A DNA stretch of 64,000 nucleotides from Narthecium ossifragum (Eukaryota; Streptophyta; Magnoliopsida; Dioscoreales; Nartheciaceae), in assembly GCA_963920575.1 (NCBI GenBank), contig OY986967.1, positions 27,047,137-27,111,136 on the forward strand, read 5' to 3'. This document shows positions 22,413-34,642 of this stretch, piece by piece; the stretch's first letter is position 1; each line of letters opens with the position of its first letter. The notes under the pieces were generated by a model. That model was not told the DNA's origin. It made no database searches and saw only the letters and a program-made list of their open reading frames with translations. The translations under genes were made by a program, and so were the position numbers.

Positions 22413-23685
22413 TAGGGTGGCACCCGTGGACCCGACCAGACCGAGATAAATGGGTTTGGATTTAGTATAAACGGGTTCGGGTCATAAACGGGTTCGGATC
22501 ATAAACGGGTCCGTTTATAAACGGGTCGGGTCGGGTTGACCCGCGGGTTAGACGGGTCAACTCATTAACCCGTGTTTAAGGGTTTAGATGTTACTAACTT
22601 ACTATGTTAGGTTGTTAGATGTTAGTGTTAGAGCACCCACCCACCCAACGACCTATGACTATGACCCACTAACCCAGACCCTGGCGGCGACTCCAATGGC
22701 GATCTTCCTCTACCTCCTCTCGCGATCTCAAATCTCCCCCGGCGTTCGGCGATGATCTCCCTTTCACCTCCCTTGCCTCTGTGCTCCCCCACCGCCCGCC
22801 CGATCTCCCTCTCCCTCCACTCCTCTCACCTCCCTTGCCTCTGTGCTCCCCCACCGGCCGCCCAATCTCCCTCTCCCTCCACTCCTCTCACCCTCTCCTC
22901 CTCCCTTGCCTCTCTGCTCCCCCCCGGCTCCCCGAGGTCACTCAGCGCCGACCACGACCGCCATCGACCACGAAGCCCCACTGCCGTCCACGACTCAGAT
23001 CCGACTGCTTCCTGGCCAGATCTGTGACCCCCCTCGCCATTCACAACTCAGATCCGGCTGCTTCCCGGCAGATCTGTGACCCCCCTCGCCGCTACGACTC
23101 AGATCCAGCAAGATCCGGTTGTTTCCCGGCCAGATTCGCCCAGATCCAACAAATCCGGCTGTTTCCCGGCCAGATCCGCCCAGATCCAGCCAGATTCGGC
23201 AAGATCCGGTTGTTTCCTGGCCATATCTGCCCAGATCCGCCTGTTTCCCAGCCATATCTGGCAAGATCCGGTCATATCCGGCTGTTTCCCGACCAGATCC
23301 AGCCAGATCTGACTATTTCTCGGCCAGATCTGGGTAGATCCGGCTGTTTCCCGGCCAGATCCGACCAGTTCCAGGCAGATCCGGTTGTTTCCCCGCTAGA
23401 TCCGACCAGTTCCAGCCAGATCCGGCTGTTTCCCGGCCAGATCCGGGCGTCGGTGCTGAGCGCCACCTCTCCCTCCTAGGCCGTGGCGGGTCAACCCGAC
23501 CCGACCTGTTTAATAAACGGGTTAGACGGGTCTGGTCGGGTTGATTCGTTTATAAATGGATCAAGTTTGGGTTTATAAACCTGACCCGTTTATTAAACGG
23601 GTCGGGTTCGGGTTTGGTTCTTATTAAACGGGTCAGTGTATGACCCAACCCGAACCCGACATGCGAACCCGAATTGCCACCCCTA
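22413..23685. mobile_element. Non-autonomous hAT element with minisatellite
   Basis: Termini TAGGGTGGCACCCGTGG and CCGAATTGCCACCCCTA are inverted. The flanks GGTATCAG (22405-22412) and GCTATCAG (23686-23693) are an 8-bp target duplication with one mismatch. Subterminal regions at both ends repeat GGGTCGGGTT and AAACGGGT motifs. No transposase is present. Its terminal TAGGG(A/G)TGGCA resembles that of the 11768-15117 element. Confidence 0.88.
22984..23446. repeat. Minisatellite, CAGATCCGGCTGTTTCCCGG unit
   Basis: At least ten diverged tandem units of roughly 35-45 bp with the core GTTTCCCGGCCAGATCCG, inside the hAT element. All three plus frames and some minus frames stay open through it, which produces spurious proline/arginine-rich frames up to 232 residues. 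Confidence 0.88.
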
Positions 23686-23693
23686 GCTATCAG

Positions 23694-24175
23694 ATAAAAA
23701 CGGTTCAGAAGGTTGAGGGACTCAAATTGAATTTCTTAGAATTGAAGGACAATATTATAAAAACGGTTCAGTTAATTTAAGGACTCTAATCGACTTTTTA
23801 GAAATTCAATTTAGGTATTGGGTAGGAAAAAATCCGACAAGGTGTTTAAGCTAAACCCGCTAACCCACCGGCTGTACAAATGGCGCCACCCGTTCTAGAA
23901 TCTAGACTCTTCTGGCGCTTTATGGGCACATCGCAATACCCTAAACCCTAGGATTTGTTTTGCCATAAATACTCTCTTAGTTGGTAAAAATGACGCTTTA
24001 ATTTAAGCTTTAATTTCGGACAGTGCCCTTAATTTATAAGGACTAAAGAGTCAAAAGTACACAAAACCCACCGTCTCCAGGCCTCTCTATTAACCTCCTC
24101 TCCAAGCCTCTCTATTGGTTCTCGATCACCTCTTCGATCGATCCATTGGGATTCTAATCGAAGCTGAAGGAGGTG
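23694..24175. other. Upstream region of GrpE
   Basis: No gene. CCCTAAACCCTAGG near 23940 is a telobox-like motif, often seen in promoters of plant housekeeping genes. It lies about 235 bp before the GrpE start. Confidence 0.45.
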
Positions 24176-27100
24176 ATGGCTTCTAAGGTGTTGGCTTGGA
24201 TAGGGAGGAGCGGCGGCGGCGCGAGCCGCCATGTTCCCCGTGGAGCGCCGCCGAATATCATTAAGCGAGTTCATTCTCTGAGAGATGTTAGATCGATTTA
24301 TTCTCCGAAGGTAAGCCCTTTTGGTTGTTTCTGGGATGAACTCCCGATTCGGTGTATCGGGTTTGGGAAAATTTTATTTTTCAGGTAGTTTCTTGTGTCA
24401 TGTGTTCTTTTTGGATCGAGTTTTCTGATGCTTTCTTTGATTCATTTCTTCTTTAGGGACCTTGGGTATTGAGAAAGATTTGTGTTTTGGACACTCTTTG
24501 TCTTTGTATGCATTTTTGGTTGATTTGAGGCTATGGCTTTTGAGATATCTGATGAAATTTTACATGGCCAGTATTTGCTTTGGTTGTAAAGTTTAGCTTG
24601 TGACGATATTGAGTGAGTTGGTCGTTCAAGCTGAGCTCTTTAGGAAGTTTTCTGGATTGATTTGCCAATCTGGAATTGTTTTGCTGGGGGGAATTTTGAT
24701 ATTTGTTCTCTCTGAAGCCCTTCGTCGATGACTTTGAACAGTAATGATTTCTAACAGATTGATGAATTTCCCCGGTGAGTACTAGGTCTTTTACGGAGAG
24801 CTTAATCTGTTGATAGTATGGTCTAAGGTCTATGAGCTTAGGGCTGTTTTTAGGCTCTCTATAATAAGTTGTGCGTCATGGTGCTGATTAATTTTGCCTC
24901 CCCCCCTGACTTCTTTTGTGACAAGAGGTTTTTCCTAATAACCTCTTATGGATCGAGAGTGGGGTTTTGTTTTGTGTGGAAGGCTCAAGTTGTGAATTAA
25001 AGGGTTATTGCCTGTTTCATCTGGATTACGGGGTTCATGGCTGAGAAAAATTTGCATTTGTGCTTTGCTTTTATGTTCTATACCTTTTTAAGTGCTTGTG
25101 TAATGGTGGGGGTTTGTACATCATGACTAGTAAATTTGTCTGAAAATTGGTATTAGGCATTCCACTTTTTTTTGTGGTAGTTTAGCTAGCCTACTTGATG
25201 TTTCTTTTCTTAATCAATGCTGTACACTTGGGTTTTCTTGAAGAATTATTGTTGTTCGGATGCCTAAGTTTCGGTGCTGTATGCATGGAAAATTGTTTGT
25301 TTTGTTTCACATGGTTGGCATCCATATCCATTCCATACGTTGTTTGTATATCTATCCGGATCACTGCCAAAGGCTAATCATGCTATTATATTGACTGCTG
25401 TGATAGTCATCTTCTGTTGCTACTGTGACATTCGAACAACAATCAAACAGTTTTAACTTGGTGGCATCATTTCATGCCAGATTGTTCCCAGCGAGACGAT
25501 TCAACTGCTGAGACATTTTTCCCTTGCATACAATACTTTTCAACGATTTTCGTTTTCATCCGCCTCGTCTCCTCAATCAGCAGATAAGGAGACAGAACCG
25601 GCTGTAGAACATGATAATGCTTCAGAGACATCCAAAGAGGAAACCCATGGGGAGTCTACCGTGGGTGATTCTAATGCACCAGAACAAGCAGGAGATACAG
25701 GTTTTAGGTTTTAACCTAAAAGCTGGAGGCTTAGTCTGTAATAAAAAGAAGTTTGCTTAACACTGCATTTTCTTATTCAGATATAGAGATTGAGCTGTCC
25801 AGAGATGATCTAGTGAAGCTAGTTCTGGAGAAGGATGAGTTGCTGAAGCTAAAGCATGAAGAGTATAAGAAAATGCAAGACAAAGCTCTCCGTAGCTTGG
25901 CTGAGATGCAAAATGTCTTAGACAGAACAACACGTGAGGCTGAGAATTCAAAAAAATTTGCAAATCAGGTACCTGCTGTTTTTAACCCTTCCAGATAATA
26001 GGTTTTCTTCTAGATACTAGCTATATGTTCGTTATCTGTCTTGAATTTTTAGAACTTTTACTGACTTTAGCATGCATGTAATGACATGCAGAGCTTTGTT
26101 AAAGGCCTGCTAGATGTTGCTGATAATCTTGGCAGAGCTTCATCTGTTGTCAAGGAAAGTTTTTCCAAGATTGATTCATCAAATGACTCTGCTGGAGCTG
26201 TGCCACTCCTTAAGACTTTGTTGGAGGGTGTTGACATGACTGACAAGCAACTTGCAGAGGTAGCATACTCTTCTAGAGTTGATGATTTAATTGTTTAACA
26301 TTTTTAGTGTCTTTTCACGTGTTCTTTGTTTATTTTCCATGTTCACAAAAATGTGTTCTACTTCCATCTCATAGAATATTGAGATAACTTGGACTTTAAC
26401 AAATAGGATATTAACTTTATTTGTATTCTTCACACTGGATTAATTAGTATGACATTAGACTGAACCATTCCAAATATCCATCATTTATTATGCTGGCATG
26501 TGGTCATAATATTGCTACCACTTAAAGGCACTATTAATCTATGCTTGTGCATGACATTCTTTGGTGCTTAACATGAAGCATTTAAGGAGGAAAATTTTGT
26601 GGTGCGAGCTTCTGATAGTTAAAGAGCCAACAAGAGATTGAGGCGGAATTAAGGTCTATCTTCTATTGAGGCAAAAGAGGTATTGAGCTAGGGTTAGATA
26701 TATTATCTGTCTCCACCATCTTATACAGTGTAGAGGGTGTAGCACCTTCTAGGTTTTGATATTTTCAAGTCTATTTGATCTATAACTCAGACCAGAATTG
26801 GGTGAAGTAATTGAACGCCTTTAGTCGCTATTTGAAAGGAGCCATACCAACTACATGTGTTGGATGATATCAGCTTATTTTTTTCCCCACAACAGGAAGT
26901 GCCTAATATTATTGATTGATGTTGCCCTTAAAAGTGGCAGCTTTTGAATTGCTGCCCTAGCTTAAGTTGCTAAAGTGTTCTGCTGTTCTTTCTTTCAGGT
27001 GTTTAGGAAGTTTGGAGTAGAGAAATTTGATCCTACCAATGAGCATTTTGACCCGCACAGGCATCATGCAGTATTCCAAATGCCAGATGCTTCAAAACCT

Positions 27101-27757
27101 CCAGGCACTGTTGCTGTTGTAGTGAAGGTATGCATTTGGGCCAGTGGATTGATAATTTTTTTATTAGCAATTTTGGAATTGCAAGTTGTTTGGAAAGTCT
27201 GATGAGCCCAAAAGCAATTACATCTCAGTGCACTCAAGTTGGGTAATTTAACTAAATTAGCACCAGCCTGATATTAACTGAGTAGGCGTGCCTGTATAGA
27301 GTTTCAAACATTGAGGCTTCGAAGATGCTTATATTATTGATTTTGCACCTGCTAGTAAAGCACTGAACACCCTATGTTTGGTATAATTCTTGTCGCTTTC
27401 TCAACTGTCTCATTATCATGTTGAGTTGACGAGAATATCAACTTTGATGGTCTATCTTCTCTTCAGCTATGTGCAAATGTACATAATTTTTCATACGAAG
27501 TATTCCACTTTTGTCCAGCTTTCAAGATATTTCAGGAAGTTTTTGATCAGACACTTCGAGAGTTCTAAATATGGACCTTTGACTAGCTTTTGCAATGTCA
27601 TATTTGAAGTCTAGATGCAGCTCATCTTAGAGTATCAATTTTTTCTCACCAGTCCTTGTAATTCTTGTGGTTGCAGTGTGGATACATGCTACACGATCGT
27701 GTTATTCGTCCCGCAGAAGTTGCTGTTACCGAAGCTCCTGCTAATGAGACAGAATAA
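24176..27757 (+). CDS. GrpE co-chaperone, mitochondrial type
   Basis: CDS is join(24176..24310,25481..25700,25781..25968,26092..26259,26999..27127,27677..27757), 306 residues, with all splice sites GT-AG and in phase. GrpE is the nucleotide-exchange factor that releases ADP from organellar Hsp70. Residues 1-45 are basic and acid-free at the start (MASKVLAWIGRSGGG), fitting a mitochondrial presequence. An acidic linker (about 75-118) follows. The coiled coil starts at DIEIELSRDDLVKLVLEKDE; the core motif MQNVLDRTTREAEN and the C-terminal beta domain (FGVEKFDPTNEHFDPHRHHA, CGYMLHDRVIRPAEVAV) are intact. The first intron is 1.2 kb. An ATG is chosen at 24176 as the first in-frame one after the leader. 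Confidence 0.95.
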
Positions 27758-28805
27758 AGTTTCCAGCATGTTCCTATAGTTAGGTCAACAATTTTCCTGA
27801 TATAACTCCATGAATATGTATGATCTTTGGAAAACTGTTGGATCAGAGTTGCTGTAATTTTCATGAGGCTTAGGGAATATTCAGTGTCATATGCACAGAA
27901 TGTGTTCCTGTTTTTTGTTTCTTTCAAAGTTTTATATGTTGCTGCTACCCATGTTGAGTGGTAGAGTTACCATCCCCAAATTTTATGTTTACCTTGTCGT
28001 CCAACCTGTGAATGTTTGAATGGTATTCAGATTAAACAACCAAAGTGGTGGTTGTTACTCACAGTGGATGTGTTGACAATTGAAGGATTTGATGGATTAT
28101 CAAACTTGGTCAATATTCTGCCATGTTAAAATAGATCAATGTTTTGGCTTGAAACCCTTATCGATGTAACTTGATAGTTCAAGTGTTTGGTCTTTTATGT
28201 TTTGTTAGTAATGTAGTAGTGATCTAAAAGTCGAACAGACGGACCGTGGATGATGGTTTTTGTTTTATTATTATTTTCTTGAGGAGAGATGGTTGACGAA
28301 TTTAATCCTGAATTTTCTTCAAAACCACTACGGTATTGGACCTATCACGGGCTTCTAAGTTAAAGCATTTGATTAATTTAAAGAGCCTGTCAAATATTAA
28401 TCTCACTCAATCCAATATTAAACTCACTCAATATAAAGAGCCTGTCAATATTAATCTCACTCAATCCTATATTCTACAAAATGGCAGGAAAATTTTGAGC
28501 TTAACTTATACTTGAAAAGGAGAATGTATACACCTTTATGGATATTGGTCAGTTGAAGAGAGAGACCCAAGAGTACACCTGCATGAACTGAACCCAAGGA
28601 AGAGTTCACCCACGTACACTGTAAAATGTACTACAAGAAGCAAAGAAGCATGAGGAAGACAAGGTCATTGATAAATAGAGTATTTCTGTTAGGGTTACAA
28701 ATTCAATTGCCAAGCAATTAAATGATGCAGTAACATTAGCCAATCGAGATAAGATAGAATGCATTTCCTCGAAAAAGAGAGAATTTGTATGGACTGATGA
28801 CATTC
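27758..28805. other. Spacer between convergent genes
   Basis: The first ~200 bp are the GrpE 3' UTR. The rest is A/T-rich without a supported gene. A short direct repeat (AATATTAATCTCACTCAATCC and related) occurs at 28393-28475. Confidence 0.5.
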
Positions 28806-31490
28806 TCACACTCTCATTTCGAGGCCAGTAGAGACGGCCTTCCTTTTCAATCTATTCTCAGATTCGGCATTTGAGGGCGGTCTCAGTTCTACATCCACAC
28901 CGGAGCTTGCTTTCTCAGACCTTCCATTAGGTTCACCCCGATCGGCGGCTTTGGGATCTCGTTCATTATCACCATCATGAGCCTTCAACCCCAAACTCAA
29001 GTCCAAGTTAGTTTCCTTGACATCTTCTGTGACAGTTTGATCATTGTCTATCGCCTGAAACTTATTACAAGAATGTCACAACTCACATAGGACTCATGGG
29101 ATCATGATCAGTAGAAACAGTTCACAAACATGTCCAATGAATTAAATGTTGAATGTCTTGTTATATACTCTCAGCCATTGTTTTGCATCTATCCTTCTTT
29201 AAGGGACAGAAAGGCTATAATCATCCCCAATCATGGCTTATCGAGAGTGGGGAAGCAGATAATGTATCGTAGAGTGCATTATAGAATGTAACTAGACCCC
29301 CTATTTTGTGACCCGTAAATGAGTCTTGAGGTTGTCTTGGAGTAGATTGTTGTCCTTTTGAGCAGCCTTAGGGCTTAACTAGTAAATAAATAAATAAATC
29401 TCCAAACACGGCAAAGCTTTTGCTATTCCAATCACGGAGACAAGATATCATATAACATCGATAGAGCTCTTTAATCTTCAAGTCATGATCGATGACTATT
29501 AAGATCATCTTGTTGTATGGGCCATACCCTTTGAATTTCTAAAACAGGCTTTACTTAGGGGGTCTTTGGCGTGGGTACCGTGCGTACCCGCGACGCCGTT
29601 CCAGGAATCCGCCCTTGGGCGGATTCCAAATCCGCCGGCGCGCCAAACGCCGGAACACGGGAATCCAGAATCTGCCGATTCCCGGTTCCGTCGGGTTCGT
29701 CCCCATTCGCCCTCATTCCATGCATCCAAACAGGCCCTTAGTGAATGAGTACTGTTTTCTTTGGTGAGGGTGCACAATCATGTTTGAGGAGTGGAAGAAT
29801 TGCGCAATGAGAAACTGAAGGCTGGGAAAAAATAAATGCAAAGCATGCACAGGAAATTATAGAAGGCACCTGAGCTTCTTCCATGGCGACATCATTCATA
29901 TCAGGTTTCTCGTGAGAAACCTCAGTTTTGGCTGGCTGTTGAGATGAGTCACCGTCGTTTGATTTATTCTCCTCGCCAGCCTTTGCAGCAGCCTCTTTTT
30001 GCTCTTCAATCACAGAAACCTACAAAGATACAAAATTTAAATGTCATTGCATGCTGTAAGAATCATGTACATCTTTAATGTAATCTGGCTCTATGATGTC
30101 ATCAGAAACACTGTGAGATGACAGGATGTTAAATACATTACGAGATGTTTTTCCATACTTTCCTCATTCAGTTCTAACTATTTCCGCACCTCCTGATCGA
30201 CCTGAACAACAAATCCGTATCCCCTCCACCCCTTTTGGCATTATGAATGGAATATCCTTCACTATTTTACTAAAAAAGGAATGTCACCAACAAGTTATAT
30301 GTTACCTGTGAAAGATGCACATAAATTGGGGACAAGGGAATTATCTACACCCTCAATTCAAACCACACAATCCAAGCAAAAAAAAAAGTTATAAACCAGC
30401 ATCACACAAAAGTATTAAGCACATTGTTCTATGTGCAACTCATGAGCTGATGAGTTTGAAAGAAGCAAGCAATAGATCAAGGTCACAAATTACTGTCATT
30501 AAACTGCTTAAGAACGCTGGCTTCTATGGGAAAACTTTAATGAAACTCAACCCATAGAGGGCAAAAATCACTGGATAAACCAAAATAACTCAACAACAAA
30601 AGCTTCAATTGGGTGAAAATGCAGGCACTCATTCTACAAAGCCCTCTAAATTATGGCATATAAAACCCAATCCTCAAAGCCTATTTCCTTGCTCACTAAA
30701 CAATTCAATAGTCATCAATAAAAAGCTCATTTTCCCTAAGATTAAGGAAATTTTAGCTAAATTTAGACAGACCCGATCATTAATTTACAATTTGCTGATA
30801 CCCAAACCATTGCTCCAACTAAATATAGAATTCACAAACAGTTAATAGTACACAAATAGCTGGAGAAAAAATCTTAAACAACTAAATAGTACGGAAGTTC
30901 AAAAAAGGCCTTGAATTCAGCAAAACTAAGCAAACAATGAAACACCCAAGCTTATGAATCCCAATGCCTCTACCAAAATCCTCGTCTGATGTCCAGACTC
31001 CTCGAAAGGATTTGTATTTGTAACTAAACCCAAACATGCCCAAATTGTAAACTCAAAAACCCTAATTTCGAAATCTCCGATCAAATACACTACAAGAGAA
31101 GGATCATAAGAAGGTTACACTCACCGGTATATACCGGTACTTCCTCCGCGGCGGCTCCTCCGCCACCGCCGCCACCGGCGTGGTGGCTCCTTCAGACTCC
31201 TTCCCGCTGGGAGAGTCCTTAACGGGGGTGGAGTCCTTGCCGTTCCCGTTGCCGTTTCCGTTGGCGGGAGAGGAGACAGGAGTCCACTTATAGAGGAGGA
31301 GGCCAGATTGGTTGTTCCCGTTGCCATTGCCATGACCGTTGGCTCCGCTGGCGTTGGCGCCGTTGTTGGAGGAGGCGTTCGAGGCGAGCGGGACCCACTT
31401 CTTGGTCCACTTGCGGACCTTCCCGGTGAAGACCGTCGCCGGCCCGTACCGCGTCGACGACCGGCCCAGCCGAGCCCCCACCCCCTCCAT
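28806..31490 (-). CDS. Conserved plant protein of unknown function
   Basis: CDS is complement(join(28806..29054,29870..30019,31125..31490)), 254 residues, two phase-0 GT-AG introns. I recognise the pattern as a land-plant family but not a function. The N-terminus has [20 protein letters not shown] and KKWVPL. A low-complexity Asn/Gly linker (about 40-60) precedes [12 protein letters not shown] Ser/Pro/Lys stretch leads to [19 protein letters not shown] spanning the first splice. The tail is acidic then basic ([13 protein letters not shown]) and contains LDLSLGLKA near residue 190, which resembles an LxLxL EAR repression motif. There is no signal peptide or membrane segment. The EAR-like motif and basic tail hint at a nuclear role; this is inference. 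A MITE lies in the second intron. Confidence 0.85.
29558..29737. mobile_element. Tourist-like MITE in an intron
   Basis: Ends GGGGGTCTTTGGC and CCAAACAGGCCC are imperfect inverted repeats flanked by TTA (29555-29557, 29738-29740). It is 180 bp, GC-rich and non-coding. It lies in intron 2 of the minus-strand conserved gene. Confidence 0.8.
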
Positions 31491-31648
31491 TTCTAGTGAG
31501 AGAGAGAGACGTTCCGGTCGGGGACTGTGATCGAAGAGAGACAGAGAGAGAGAAGCACTCCGCGTTTTAACGGGTCGGTTTCTCTTAGAATTGGGAATCC
31601 GAGAACCGGAAATACTGATTAGATCCGGATTAGGCCACCTATAATAAT

Positions 31649-32722
31649 GGGATTTTTGCCTTCAGATACGATGCATTTTCCCCCAATTGTACTTTGATAC
31701 CATCACATTTAGAATTTGTAAATCGATACCATTAAATTATAATACCATAGCAAAGTAATCCAAGCCCCCAACGACGTTAGGTGGGCTGACGGTAAACTGA
31801 TCACGTGACTACCATCAACCCATTCGACGACCACCGCGATGCTCTGCACGCCTGACCGAATCTCCAGGGGGAAGATCTCGCTACGGAATGGCATCACCGC
31901 CGCCAACACCACCCCGCGACTGCCCCTGCATGTCCGCCGCCTCCCTACACTCGTCGCTCCACCCGTCCTCTCTCATCCCCCACCTCGCCTCCCTCCATCC
32001 CCTTGCTCTCCTCATCCATCAAATCCCCGCATCATCTTCATCGCCGCCCACCGCAGCGCCCCGCCCTCCATCTCCCGCGTCATCCTTTGCCCTCGCCGCC
32101 CGATCTCTCGCCCGCCCCGACGCCCAAGTCCTCCTCATGGTTGTCGTCGGAGCCCTTGCCCCCCCCCCCCCACCTCGTCGTCGCCCACCGTAGTGCCCGG
32201 GCCTCCACCCCCAGCAAGGCTCGCCTATTGGCCTTAAAGCTCCAGGAAGAAGAAGCGGGCGATGGAGGAGGCGGGGTGGTCTTCGAGCATGCGGATTGCT
32301 TGGACGAGGTGGTGGGGTTGGGGGACATCGTCACCTTCGCCACCAGCTCCGGCAACCCCATCGTGAAAGGGGAGAGCTTGAAGCCTGGGGCGCATCCCAA
32401 TCTCGTGGGTTCCTTCACCCCGTCTATGAGGGAGTGCGATGACGAGGCATTGCTCAAGGGAAGGGTGTTTGTGGACTTCGACGTGGCCTTGGAAGACGCC
32501 AGCGAGTTGGTGGAGTCGGGGAGAATACCACATTCTGTGACGAGAAACAAGTGCAGAATCGCTCACGTGAGCGGTTTTCCGTCAAATTATAGTAACGGAG
32601 TCAAAAGTCGGAACTAAATTTCACTTAGTTTATAATTTGATGGTATCGAATTGCAAATCCCAAACCTTGTGGTATCAAAATGCAATTCGGGGAAATTACA
32701 GGTATCAGAATGCAAAAATCCC
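31649..32722. mobile_element. Pack-MULE carrying an ornithine cyclodeaminase-like fragment
   Basis: Terminal inverted repeats of about 90 bp begin GGGATTTTTGCCTT and, inverted, GGGATTTTTGCATTC, and share GATACCAT-rich interiors. A perfect 9-bp target duplication TATAATAAT (31640-31648, 32723-32731) identifies a Mutator-like element. It has no transposase. The GC-rich interior differs from the A/T-rich flanks and carries a host gene fragment. Confidence 0.93.
32105..32520 (+). pseudogene. Captured ornithine cyclodeaminase/SARD4-like fragment
   Basis: Frames here match the plant mu-crystallin/ornithine cyclodeaminase-like family (SARD4, a pipecolic-acid pathway reductase). SLARPDAQVLLMV lies in one frame, then HLVVAHRSAR, GLGDIVTFATSSGNPIVKGE and LKPGAHPNLVGSFTPSMREC with DDEAL-KGRVFVD in another. 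The NAD(P)-binding core is split by a frameshift near 32160, and both ends of the protein are missing. The fragment ends shortly before the right terminal repeat. Confidence 0.85.
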
Positions 32723-32731
32723 TATAATAAT

Positions 32732-33056
32732 TGGATCGGACTTCGGAGTGTAAAATCTTGATCCGAATCCGGATCCGATAAGCTTTAAGGTCGACGCTAG
32801 CTTTGGTAACAACGGTAGGGTCGAGCTCTTCGTCCCATTCCATCTCGGAAGTACGTTTGAAGGTGGCCATATGGTGAAATGCTCCACTTCTTATTGATTT
32901 TTTATTGATTGATTCAATCCTCTTTTTTTTTGGTTATTTTGCAAACCAAAATCAACTGCACTACTTCTATTTTTTAACCTAATTTTTTGTATATCTCTAT
33001 ATATGAGGTGGGTGATTGCTGACTGATTTGAGGACAAGTGACAAGGTATAAAGTTG
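32732..33056. other. Spacer
   Basis: A short minus-strand frame starts at 32870 (MATFKRTSEMEWDEELD), but I cannot link it to a family or to further exons. Nothing else is recognisable. Confidence 0.35.
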
Positions 33057-34472
33057 TCTCTTTTTTGTTGTTGGATGGATACTATAAGCCCAAGAACTAG
33101 AACGCAGGAGGGATCGTCGGATCATGGAGAAGATGCTCTGATACCAAGTTGATACGAGTCGATCCAACTCGACCAACTGGACCCAACCCCAAAAGAGAAC
33201 CCAAACTGGTTTAGCCTCTTTCCTACTTTGGATTGGATTTTCCTAGTTCAAACCAAGTATTTAATTAGAATTTATTATTAGTCTTTTATATTTAATTGAG
33301 TCATAGTTGTTATTTGCTTTCCTAGTTGAATTGTTAGAAATTAATTAAAAATTTATTTAAGTTGGTAAGTTGAGTTGAGTATGAAAACATTATTACTTGC
33401 TAATTAAGAAAGAGGATTTTATAGTTGGATTAGAACTCAGTTGAGGCCTCTATAAAAGGACGTATGATGTAGAGACATAGAGAGAATTATGATGAATTAA
33501 TGAGAGTAGAGTAGTTAGTGGAGTAATTTATAGCAGTAGAGTTAATATAGTTTCCATCAGAAATCAATCATCGATCCTCCTTCTTTTCCGTTGATCACCT
33601 TCTTCGCAGCCGGCACCGTCTCTATCGGTATTTCTCTCTCCACGTCACTTTCTCTCTCTGCCACGTCATCGCCTAGTCATCTCGCCACGTCACCGTCTTC
33701 TTCCTCCTCTCTTCTCCCGTGCCCAAACCCTAGCCGTCTCCATCACCACCGTTCTCTCCTCTCCAGCTACCCCCCGTTGCCATCCAAGGCTACCTTCGAC
33801 CTCCCTTGATCCCCACGACTCCGGCCATACCTTTCCCGCCGCCCATTGTCGTCTCCGGCGACTTCCCCGGCAACCCCAACTCCCCAGTCGCCGCCGTCAA
33901 CCCTGGTCCGTCCCAGATCTCAACCCCAAACCACCCTAAATCCCTCTCTGATCTACCCCGATCTCTTCTCCGACGTCCTAAAGCCCCGCAGAACCCTCGC
34001 CGTCGTCCCCGACGCTGATCCCCTCTAAACCCACCGCCGTCGACCTCCAGATCCCGTCGATCCGGCAACCTTCCGGCCAATCCAACCCGTTGGATCTCAT
34101 TCCCATCTACCTGCGACCTCTTCTGCCGGTATCCCGACCGCCGAAGACAACCCCATCGCCGGCGGTCCCTCTGGTGACCCCTCAACCCTTAGATCCGATC
34201 CCTGGTTGACTAAGTCAACCTGACTCAGCCCAATCCAACCCACTTGATTCAACCCAGCCCAATCCGGTTCAGCCATCTAGATCAGATTCAGCCTAGTCTG
34301 ATTCAGCCACCTAACTCGATCTAGCCAGATCAGTCAATTAGACTCAATCAAGTCCGATCAGACCCAAGTCTGATCAATTGGAGCAGTCAGGACCCGATAC
34401 GAAAGGATCACGAGTAGACCGCTTGTATCATCTCTTTTATTGTTGGATGGATACTATAAGCCCAAGAACTAG
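33057..34472. mobile_element. LTR-like insertion between 43-bp direct repeats
   Basis: A 1281-bp segment (33150-34430) begins TGATAC and ends GTATCA, like an LTR. Next to its left end, 33134-33146 reads GCTCTGATACCAA, the complement of the initiator-Met tRNA primer site TTGGTATCAGAGC. That implies a minus-strand LTR followed by its primer site. A TATA-like TATAAAAGG at about 33454 is however on the plus strand, so orientation is not settled. The whole insert lies between nearly identical ~43-bp direct repeats (33057-33100 and 34431-34472, both ending CCCAAGAACTAG). That is far longer than a normal 5-bp LTR-element duplication. No gag or pol is present. Confidence 0.6.
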
Positions 34473-34503
34473 GGTTGGGCAAGTCAAGTTCTTATATTTC
34501 ATC

Positions 34504-34642
34504 ACCGACCTCCCTTAGCTTGTCTGGTATGACAGCTTGGGTGTCCCGTGAAGGATCCGGATAACTGGGTTTGAAGGTTGGTACCCTCTCTAGCCGGTAC
34601 TCTCTCTCTCCCCCCAGCCGTGCTTAACTATTAAAAAACAAA
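34504..34642 (+). mobile_element. SINE, copy 1
   Basis: About 139 bp, with CTCCCTTAGCTTGTCTGG near the start (A-box-like), GGGTTTGAAGG (degenerate B box) and an A-rich tail. Direct repeats of 18 bp with two mismatches flank it (34486-34503, 34643-34660). It resembles copy 2 along its whole length. Confidence 0.85.

Noticed and set aside
22984..23446. CRISPR-like or satellite array
   Set aside because: Units are diverged and contiguous without unique spacers; it is an internal minisatellite of a transposon.
22781..23479. A 232-codon open frame rich in Pro, Arg and Ser, with overlapping open frames on both strands
   Set aside because: It runs through a minisatellite inside a hAT element; the periodic sequence keeps all frames open and no domain is visible.
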